Origin: Nocardia terpenica
Lineage (GTDB): Bacteria; Actinomycetota; Actinomycetes; Mycobacteriales; Mycobacteriaceae
DNA: 64,000 nucleotides
Reading direction: 5' to 3'
NCBI RefSeq assembly: GCF_013186535.1
Contig: NZ_JABMCZ010000003.1
Location: 124,001-188,000 of the forward strand
A program made the position numbers and the translations under genes. The notes below the pieces were generated by a model. That model made no database searches, was not told the DNA's origin, and was given only the letters and a program-made list of their open reading frames with translations. Below are positions 58,062 to 64,000 of the stretch, one piece after another (the stretch's first letter is position 1; each line of letters begins with the position of its first letter).

Positions 58062-58703
58062 ATGGTCTTCCCCGTGGACTTCGGCTGGATGCAGGTAATT
58101 CTGGTCGGGCTCTTCGTGATTGCGGTGGTGCTGCTGGTCACGGCGCTGGTCCGGGTGCGGCGGGTGGGGTGGCGGGTGCTGGCGCGGCGGGGGCTGGGGG
58201 CGTTCACGCTCGTGCTGGTGGCGGTGGTGGCGCTGTGGGTGACCACGCTGCTGCAGACGTATCTGGGGCTGACGGGGGAGGTGAAGGCCGCGCATGTGGT
58301 GGCGGCCGCGGTCGCGAACGAACCGCACACGCTGGACGTGGATCTCACGCTCTTCGGCGACGAGGACCATGCCGAGCAGCACCGGAAGTACCGGATCGAG
58401 GGCGACATGTGGGTCCTGCAGGCCAACATCGTCGAGCTCGAGCACTGGGTGAACACGCTCGGCTTCCACTCCGGGTACAAGGTGACGCGGCTGTTCGGGC
58501 AGCGCCTGGACGGGGTGTCGCCCAAGCAGAATCAGATCTTCCTGGGCGGTGGGGATCAGGACTTCTTCGCGGATATGCAGCGGGGGTCGTGGTATACCAA
58601 GCCGTTCGTGCGCTCGGCGTACGGGAATGCGGTGATCGCTACGCCTGGGAATTACGATGTGTTCATTTCGCAGGATGCGATCAAGACGCGTCCGGCGGGG
58701 TAA
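58062..58703 (+). CDS. Conserved membrane protein of unknown function
   Basis: This is 213 residues from the ATG at 58062, with TACAACT close upstream and no ribosome binding site, so possibly leaderless. Two membrane segments lie at about 8-31 and 42-65, the second followed by a region that would be outside the cell. The C-terminal 150 residues are mixed alpha/beta (Tyr-Arg-Ile-Glu-Gly-Asp-Met-Trp-Val-Leu-Gln-Ala). It is convergent with xthA. By position it may correspond to the membrane gene Rv0426c of M. tuberculosis. The family is not recognised. Confidence 0.7.
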   Translation: MVFPVDFGWMQVILVGLFVIAVVLLVTALVRVRRVGWRVLARRGLGAFTLVLVAVVALWVTTLLQTYLGLTGEVKAAHVVAAAVANEPHTLDVDLTLFGDEDHAEQHRKYRIEGDMWVLQANIVELEHWVNTLGFHSGYKVTRLFGQRLDGVSPKQNQIFLGGGDQDFFADMQRGSWYTKPFVRSAYGNAVIATPGNYDVFISQDAIKTRPAG

Positions 58704-58709
58704 CGCCGC

Positions 58710-59525
58710 TCAGTCGGCGAGTTCGGCGATTACCGGGGCGTGGTCGCTGGCGCCCTTGCCCTTTCGTTCCTCGCGGTCGACCGTGGCGTCGGTCACGCGG
58801 GCGGCGAGGGCGGGGGAGGCGAGGATGAAATCGATGCGCATGCCCTCCTTGCGGGGGAAGCGCAATTGCGTGTAGTCCCAGTAGGTATAGACGCCGGGGC
58901 CGGGGGCGAACGGGCGCATCACATCGGTGAAACCAGCCTCGACCACCGCGTCGAACGCCTCCCGCTCCGGCACGGAGACGTGGGTCTTGCCGGTGAAGAA
59001 CTCCGGCGACCACACGTCGTCGTCGGTGGGCGCGATATTCCAGTCGCCGACCAGCGCGATCTGCGCCCGCGGGTCCTCGCGCAGCCAGCGGGCGCCGGTA
59101 TCGCGCAGGGCGGCAAGCCATTCCAGCTTGTAGGCGTAGTGCGGGTCGGACAGCGCGCGGCCGTTGGGGACGTACAGGCTCCACACCCGCACGCCGCCGC
59201 AGGTGGCGCCGATCGCGCGGGCCTCCACCACCGGCGCGCTCAGCAGCGACTCCCCGGCATCCTTGTCGAAACCGGGCTGGCCGGGGAAGGTGATCTCGAC
59301 ATCCTCGATGCCGACCCGGGAGGCGATCGCCACACCGTTCCACTGGCTGAGCCCGACATGCGCTATCTCGTAACCGGCTTCGGCGAACCGCTCCTCCGGG
59401 AACTGGTCGTCGCGGCACTTGGTTTCCTGGATGGCGAGCACGTCGACGTCGGCGCGGTCCAGCCAGGCGATCACCCGATCCACCCGGGACCGAACGGAAT
59501 TCACATTCCAGGTGGCCAACCGCAC
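58710..59525 (-). CDS. xthA: Exodeoxyribonuclease III
   Basis: This protein is 271 residues from the GTG at 59523-59525. EEP-family motifs are Thr-Trp-Asn-Val-Asn-Ser, Gln-Glu-Thr-Lys (metal Glu), Gly-Asp-Trp-Asn-Ile-Ala and the terminal Ser-Asp-His-Ala-Pro catalytic pair. It is an AP endonuclease/3'-5' exonuclease in base excision repair. It follows the GNAT gene by 25 bases and forms a def-GNAT-xthA unit as in M. tuberculosis. Confidence 0.93.
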   Translation of the reverse strand: MRLATWNVNSVRSRVDRVIAWLDRADVDVLAIQETKCRDDQFPEERFAEAGYEIAHVGLSQWNGVAIASRVGIEDVEITFPGQPGFDKDAGESLLSAPVVEARAIGATCGGVRVWSLYVPNGRALSDPHYAYKLEWLAALRDTGARWLREDPRAQIALVGDWNIAPTDDDVWSPEFFTGKTHVSVPEREAFDAVVEAGFTDVMRPFAPGPGVYTYWDYTQLRFPRKEGMRIDFILASPALAARVTDATVDREERKGKGASDHAPVIAELAD

Positions 59526-59550
59526 GTGCTGCCTCTTTCGTCGGTGCTCG

Positions 59551-60522
59551 TCATTGCGGCGCCGCGTAGCGGTAGTGGTGATGCTCCACGAAGCCCATGT
59601 CACCGTACATCGCCAGGGCGGCGGCGTTGTCGGCCTCCACCTGGACGTAGGCGTGGGTGGCGGCGTGCCGATGCCCCCAGCGGATGAGCTCGGCGCACAC
59701 CAGGGTGCCCAGCCCGCGGCGGCGGTGCGGGGCCGCGACCGCGACGCAGGTCAGTCCCAGCCAGCGGCGGCCGTCCGGCGCGGTGGTCAGCGCGCCGCGG
59801 GCGATGGCCAGCGGATCGGGCAAACCCAGTGTGGCGAAACCGACATCGCCGTCGCGGACCGCGGTGAGCACCTCCGGATCCGGCAGCGGCGGCGGCACGT
59901 CCACCCGGTCCTCGCCCCGGAACCGGTGCAGTTCCAGCCAGGCGGGCGCGGGCTCGGGATCGATGCGCACCATCGAAGGCCCCTGCGGCAGAACGAAATT
60001 CTCGATATCGATGCCGAGCACCACGGTCTCGCTCCAGGTGCGCCAGCCCGGCGGCACCGCGGCCAGCCGGTCCGGGATCCGCAGCCGCAGCGGCAGGCCG
60101 TGGGCGGTGTACCACTCGCCGAGGCGGTGCAGCACGTCCGGGTGCGTCTGCGCCGGTCCGTTCGAGTCACCCAGCGGCACAGCGGAATTGGCGCGATTGG
60201 TGAAGCCGTTCCCGGCGGCGGCCAGCCAGCCGTCCACCCAGGTGCGGTGGATGCCGGGCCAGCCGTCGGTCGCCGCGGCCTCCAGCGCGCGGATCTCGCT
60301 GGTGCGAATCGGCCTGGGCCCCAGCGGTTTCAGGGCCACCACCCGATCGGTGGCCACCGACACCGTCTCGCCCGCAGCGGTGCGCACCGTGAGCGGGTCC
60401 AGCGACAGCAGCTCGCCGATCACATCCGTGAACTGGTGCGGATATCCGGCGGGTAATCGGTAGCGCACCACCACCCGTCGGCCGGGCGGGACCTCGGGTA
60501 GCTCGGGTAGGTCAGTCGTCAT
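59551..60522 (-). CDS. GNAT family acetyltransferase (Rv0428c-like)
   Basis: This 323-residue protein has an N-terminal SH3-like beta domain (about 15-65) with a helical linker and a C-terminal GNAT domain (about 230-323). The acetyl-CoA motif A is Arg-Arg-Arg-Gly-Leu-Gly-Thr near 270, followed by Asn-Ala-Ala-Ala-Leu-Ala-Met-Tyr and Gly-Phe. The substrate is unknown. The gene overlaps the def stop by 11 bases. The same place in M. tuberculosis has Rv0428c. Confidence 0.85.
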   Translation of the reverse strand: MTTDLPELPEVPPGRRVVVRYRLPAGYPHQFTDVIGELLSLDPLTVRTAAGETVSVATDRVVALKPLGPRPIRTSEIRALEAAATDGWPGIHRTWVDGWLAAAGNGFTNRANSAVPLGDSNGPAQTHPDVLHRLGEWYTAHGLPLRLRIPDRLAAVPPGWRTWSETVVLGIDIENFVLPQGPSMVRIDPEPAPAWLELHRFRGEDRVDVPPPLPDPEVLTAVRDGDVGFATLGLPDPLAIARGALTTAPDGRRWLGLTCVAVAAPHRRRGLGTLVCAELIRWGHRHAATHAYVQVEADNAAALAMYGDMGFVEHHHYRYAAPQ

Positions 60523-61102
60523 GGCCGAACGGATCCGGCACTGTGCCCGGCACCCAGCTCAATCCCGCTGTGCCCCAGCCGTTTCGCTTGATGGCCTTCT
60601 TGGCGGCGCGGGCGTTGCGGCCGATCAGCACGTCCACGTACAGGAAGCCGTCGAGGTGGCCGACCTCGTGCTGGAGCATGCGGGCGAAGAAGCCCCGGCC
60701 CTCGATCTCGACCGGCTCGCCGCGCTCGTCGGTGCCGGTGACGCGCGCCCAGTCGGCGCGGCCGGTGGGGAACTGCTCGCCGGGAACCGACAGGCAGCCC
60801 TCCTCGTCGTCGTCCGGATCGGGCATGGTCTCGGGGATCTCGGAGGTCTCCAGCACCGGATTGACCACCACGCCCCGGCGGCGCCGCATATTCCCCTCGG
60901 CGTCGGGGTCCGGGCAGTCGTAGACGAACAGGCGCAGCCCCACACCGACCTGGTTGGCCGCCAGGCCCACACCGTGTGCGGCGTCGAGCGTCTCGAACAT
61001 GTCCGCGATCAGTTCGGCGAGTTCCTCCGGCGTCTGCGTGACCTTCTCGGTAGGGGTGTGCAGGACCGGATCGCCGACGATGCGGATCGGGAGAATCGCC
61101 AT
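60512..61102 (-). CDS. def: Peptide deformylase
   Basis: This protein is 196 residues from the ATG at 61100-61102. All three motifs are present: Gly-Val-Gly-Leu-Ala-Ala-Asn-Gln, Glu-Gly-Cys-Leu-Ser (metal Cys) and Gln-His-Glu-Val-Gly-His-Leu-Asp-Gly (metal His). It removes the formyl group from new proteins. It is longer than the E. coli enzyme (169), with an insert rich in Arg and Asp around residue 85, as in mycobacteria. Confidence 0.95.
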   Translation of the reverse strand: MAILPIRIVGDPVLHTPTEKVTQTPEELAELIADMFETLDAAHGVGLAANQVGVGLRLFVYDCPDPDAEGNMRRRRGVVVNPVLETSEIPETMPDPDDDEEGCLSVPGEQFPTGRADWARVTGTDERGEPVEIEGRGFFARMLQHEVGHLDGFLYVDVLIGRNARAAKKAIKRNGWGTAGLSWVPGTVPDPFGHDD

Positions 61103-61241
61103 GGTCGCACACTTTACGCGGGGCCCACGGCACCTCCGACACGCCGTACGGCGCATCCGGGAACGTCGCCATCCGTGGTTGAATGAGCGGCGACGTATAA
61201 GCACCATTTATCGTCTGGTTGTAACTCGGCGAGGGAGCAAT

Positions 61242-61592
61242 ATGGACAGCGCAGCGGCCCGGAATCTTTCCGCAAGCGAGGACAGCTCTTCGGCGGGAGA
61301 GGACACCGCGGTGGCGGTGCCGGTCGACGAACACAACGCCGACGGACTCACCCGGCGCGAACTCGACATTCTCGACTTCGAGCGCAAGTGGTGGAAGTAC
61401 GCGGGCGCCAAGGAAGAAGCGATTCGCGAGCTGTTCGGCATGTCCGCGACCCGCTATTACCAGGTGCTCAATGCGGTGGTCGACAAACCCGAGGCGCTGG
61501 CCGCCGATCCCATGCTGGTGAAACGACTGCGTCGACTACGGGCGAGCCGACAGAAGGCGCGGGCGGCGCGTCGGCTGGGCTTCCAGGTGTGA
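61242..61592 (+). CDS. DUF3263 protein (Rv0430-like)
   Basis: This protein of 116 residues has a Ser/Ala-rich N-terminus. The DUF3263 core (about 38-90) has Arg-Arg-Glu-Leu-Asp-Ile-Leu-Asp-Phe-Glu-Arg-Lys-Trp-Trp and Arg-Tyr-Tyr-Gln-Val-Leu-Asn, a small helical domain that looks like a DNA-binding fold. The C-terminus is strongly basic. Actinobacteria-specific, function unknown. It is divergent from def and the first of a rightward group with the LytR_C and sodC genes. Confidence 0.88.
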   Translation: MDSAAARNLSASEDSSSAGEDTAVAVPVDEHNADGLTRRELDILDFERKWWKYAGAKEEAIRELFGMSATRYYQVLNAVVDKPEALAADPMLVKRLRRLRASRQKARAARRLGFQV

Positions 61593-61631
61593 TGCGGGCG
61601 TCCGCCGACCGGTGCGACTAGGGTTCATCAG

Positions 61632-62210
61632 GTGAGCAACCCGAATCCGCCCTCCGGCGGGCCGCCGCTGCGCGCGCTCGCCATGGTGCTCATCGCGCTG
61701 GCCATCGTGTTCGCCGGTCTCGGCGCGATGTCGCTGTCGAAATCGGAATCCAAGGGTACGCAGTCCGCCCAGGGCCAGGCCCCGGCGGCCACCGGCACCG
61801 CGGCCAAACCGTCCGTCTCCGGCGGGGGCTCGGTCGCGCTCCCCGGCTCGTCCACGACCACCGCCGCGCCCCGGACGACCGCGCCCACGACAACCACCAC
61901 CGCCGCGCCCACGACAACGGCTGCGGCGCTGGACAAATCGGTAGCGGTGCGGGTGCTCAACAACAGCACCGTGGCCGGATTGGCCGCCCGCACCGGGAAC
62001 CAGCTGACCGCGGAAGGCTGGAATGTCACCGAAACCGGGAACTATCCCAACGGTGTCATTCCGAAAACGACCGTCTACTACGGAAATTCGCCGGGCGAAC
62101 GCGCGGCGGCCCAGGCCATCGCCAATAGCCTCGGCGTCTCCGCCGAACCCCGATTCCCCGGTATCGCGGACACACCCCCCGGGGTGATCGTCATCGTCAC
62201 CGGCAACTGA
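61632..62210 (+). CDS. Membrane-anchored LytR C-terminal domain protein (Rv0431-like)
   Basis: This protein is 192 residues from the GTG at 61632. One membrane segment (about 15-37) is followed by a Thr/Ala/Pro-rich linker (about 45-100) and a C-terminal LytR_C domain with Val-Arg-Val-Leu-Asn-Asn-Ser-Thr and Gly-Trp-Asn-Val-Thr. The domain would sit outside the membrane, near the cell wall. The counterpart in M. tuberculosis, Rv0431, is linked to vesicle release; the same role here is only inferred. Confidence 0.85.
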   Translation: MSNPNPPSGGPPLRALAMVLIALAIVFAGLGAMSLSKSESKGTQSAQGQAPAATGTAAKPSVSGGGSVALPGSSTTTAAPRTTAPTTTTTAAPTTTAAALDKSVAVRVLNNSTVAGLAARTGNQLTAEGWNVTETGNYPNGVIPKTTVYYGNSPGERAAAQAIANSLGVSAEPRFPGIADTPPGVIVIVTGN

Positions 62211-62315
62211 AGCCCCACCACTACTCCGGATAACGGCTCTGGCATCATCTTGTCCGGTAACGAATCTGTTCAGCCAGCATTACTCGTAAACTCGGACTCG
62301 TAAAGGAGTTCCCCG

Positions 62316-62999
62316 ATGGCCCCCTCCACAATTCGTCGCCCGTCCTGGTGGACCGTGACCCCGGTGCTGGCGGTCGCGGTGCTCGGTCTGGCGGCGTGCA
62401 CCAACGGCCAGGAGTCGAGTGACGTCAAGGGGACCACGCCCCCGGTGTGGACCGGTTCGGCGGCGCCGGGCGGCACCGCCGCGGGTGAGCAGACCGCCGC
62501 CCCGTCCGGCGACTCGGTCTCGGTGCAGCTGAAGGACCCCGCCGGCGCCGAGGTCGGCACCGCGACGGTGGCCAAGCAGGGCAACCACCTCGAGATCACC
62601 GTCGACGCGCACGGGCTCAAGCCGGGCTTCCACGGCCTGCACTTCCACAGCGTCGGCAAGTGCGAGCCGAACTCCGTCGCGCCCACCGGCGGCCCCGCCG
62701 GTGACTTCCTCTCCGCGGGCGGGCACCTGCAGGTCGGTGGCTCGACCGCGCACCCGGCCAGCGGCGATCTCACCTCGCTCGAGGTGCGCCAGGACGGCAC
62801 CGCCCACCTGGTCACCACCACAGACTCCGTCACCCTGGACGATCTGAAGGGCCGCGCCCTGATGATCCACGCGGGGGCGGACAACTTCGGCAATATTCCG
62901 AGTCGATACACGCAGGCCAACGGCACCACCGGACCGGACGCCGAGACCATGGCGACCGGTGACGCGGGGGCGCGGGTAGCCTGCGGCGTTGTCGGGTAA
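62316..62999 (+). CDS. sodC: Cu/Zn-type superoxide dismutase, lipoprotein
   Basis: This 227-residue protein has a lipobox Leu-Ala-Ala-Cys at residue 28, so it is lipid-anchored outside the membrane. The SodC beta-barrel shows Gly-Leu-His-Phe-His (copper His pair), Gly-Gly-His-Leu and a final His in Met-Ile-His-Ala-Gly-Ala-Asp. Of the zinc ligands, one His appears missing while Ala-His-Pro-Ala-Ser-Gly-Asp-Leu is kept; mycobacterial SodC is known to lack zinc. It detoxifies superoxide at the cell surface. GGAG lies upstream of the ATG. Confidence 0.93.
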   Translation: MAPSTIRRPSWWTVTPVLAVAVLGLAACTNGQESSDVKGTTPPVWTGSAAPGGTAAGEQTAAPSGDSVSVQLKDPAGAEVGTATVAKQGNHLEITVDAHGLKPGFHGLHFHSVGKCEPNSVAPTGGPAGDFLSAGGHLQVGGSTAHPASGDLTSLEVRQDGTAHLVTTTDSVTLDDLKGRALMIHAGADNFGNIPSRYTQANGTTGPDAETMATGDAGARVACGVVG

Positions 63000-63012
63000 G
63001 CGCAGGTGACCC

Positions 63013-64000
63013 ATGGGTGGGGCAGGCATTCGCAAGGTTTCCTGGAACGGCTCGCCCCGCCCCACCGTGGGGGTCGAGTGGGAGATCGCGCTCGTCGACA
63101 AGCAGACGCGCGATCTGGTCAACAAGGCGGCGGCCGTCTTCGACGCGGTCGGTGATCTGCGGGCCCACGACGGCACCCCGCAGGTCACCAAGGAGCTGCT
63201 GCGCAACACCGTCGAGATCGTCAGCGGCGTGCACGAGACCGTCCCCGGGGTGATCGACGATCTGAGCGGCACCATGGACACCGTGCGCCGCGCCGCCGAT
63301 CCGATCGGCGTCGACCTGTTCTGCGCGGGCACCCATCCGTTCGCCCAGTGGTCGTCGCAATTGCTCACGCGCACAGAGCATTACGACGAGCTGATCTCAC
63401 GCACCCAGTGGTGGGGGCGGCAGATGCTGATCTGGGGCGTGCACGTGCACGTGGGAGTCTCGCACCCGGAGAAGGTTTTTCCGATTCTCAACGGGCTGCT
63501 GCTGTCGTATCCGCACCTGCTGGCGCTGTCGGCGTCCTCGCCCATGTGGGCGGGTGTGGACACCGGATACGCCAGCAATCGCGCGCTCATGTTCCAGCAG
63601 CTGCCCACCGCCGGGCTGCCGTTCCAGTTCGAGAACTGGGGCCAGTTCGAGCGTTTCGTGCACGATCAGATGAAAACAGGGGTGTTCGAACAGCTGGGTG
63701 GGATGCACTGGGACATCCGCCCGGCCCCGAAGTGGGGCACCATCGAGGTGCGGATCTGCGACGGAACCCCTACGCGCACCGAGCTTTCCGCGTTGGTGGC
63801 GCTCATCCACTGCCTCGTGGTGTACCTGGACCGGTGCGTCGAGGACGGGCTGGCGCTGCCCACCCTGCCGCCCTGGCACGTGCAGGAGAACAAGTGGCGC
63901 GCAGCGCGTTACGGGCTGGACGCGATCATCATCACCGACGCCGACGGCAACGAGCGGCTGGTCACCGACGACCTCGCCGATCTGCTGAACCGGCTGGAGC
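63013..64000 (+). CDS. Glutamate-cysteine ligase family protein (GCS2/YbdK-like), partial
   Basis: The first 329 residues are present; the gene runs off the window. GCS2-type motifs are Thr-Val-Gly-Val-Glu-Trp-Glu-Ile (metal and ATP site), Thr-His-Pro-Phe, Gly-Val-His-Val-His-Val-Gly and Glu-Val-Arg-Ile-Cys-Asp. It makes an ATP-dependent gamma-glutamyl-amine bond in the YbdK class; the true substrate is unknown. It follows sodC by 13 bases, with CAGG at weak spacing. It matches Rv0433 by position. Confidence 0.9.
   Translation, partial: MGGAGIRKVSWNGSPRPTVGVEWEIALVDKQTRDLVNKAAAVFDAVGDLRAHDGTPQVTKELLRNTVEIVSGVHETVPGVIDDLSGTMDTVRRAADPIGVDLFCAGTHPFAQWSSQLLTRTEHYDELISRTQWWGRQMLIWGVHVHVGVSHPEKVFPILNGLLLSYPHLLALSASSPMWAGVDTGYASNRALMFQQLPTAGLPFQFENWGQFERFVHDQMKTGVFEQLGGMHWDIRPAPKWGTIEVRICDGTPTRTELSALVALIHCLVVYLDRCVEDGLALPTLPPWHVQENKWRAARYGLDAIIITDADGNERLVTDDLADLLNRLE

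Overview
The window is a high-GC actinobacterial chromosome segment, most likely Nocardia or a close relative (order Mycobacteriales). The evidence is frequent GTG/TTG starts, at least one apparently leaderless gene, and gene order that matches Mycobacterium tuberculosis in several blocks: thiO-thiS-thiG, thiD/thiC, and xthA-GNAT-def-DUF3263-LytR_C-sodC-GCS2 (Rv0427c to Rv0433). The AtuA-fadE13-accD2-accA2-fadE12-echA7 operon matches Rv0976c to Rv0971c. Homology statements rest on recognising families by eye; no search was run.

Bases 1 to about 30,100 are the structural half of a siphovirus prophage. In order it holds an HNH endonuclease, an XRE-type regulator (minus strand), a second HNH protein, a cluster of six tRNA genes, terminase small and large subunits, portal, MuF-like protein, scaffold, lambda D-like decoration protein, lambda E-like major capsid protein, head-tail joining genes, major tail protein, two tail assembly chaperones joined by a -1 frameshift, a 2,637-residue tape measure protein, tail tip proteins, an amidase endolysin, holin-type membrane proteins and tail fibre-like proteins. 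At its right end three or so minus-strand genes look like lysogenic cargo. No integrase, excisionase or replication gene lies in the window, so the rest of the element is presumably to the left. A short conserved motif (ACAACTGAATA) sits just before the start codons of most phage genes that have an upstream gap. It is the most distinctive unexplained signal here.

From 30.6 kb the chromosome is host-like. thiO-thiS-thiG (thiazole synthesis) is followed by an ABC exporter pair, a class III nucleotide cyclase and a long catabolic operon (36.2 to 45.3 kb). That operon encodes an AtuA-like protein, two acyl-CoA dehydrogenases, a biotin-dependent acyl-CoA carboxylase (two subunits), an enoyl-CoA hydratase and a TetR regulator, with a palindromic operator-like site ahead of the first gene. 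Then come tRNA-Glu, a glycosyltransferase/GtrA fusion, thiD, and thiC under a TPP riboswitch. These are followed by a secreted lipase divergent from a TetR gene, homogentisate dioxygenase with fumarylacetoacetase (tyrosine degradation), another TetR gene, a FadE5-like acyl-CoA dehydrogenase and the def/xthA/sodC block. The last gene, a glutamate-cysteine ligase-like protein, is cut by the window end.

A family of GC-rich hairpins with attached 22 to 24 bp tandem arrays recurs at the 3' ends of host genes between 45 and 55 kb.
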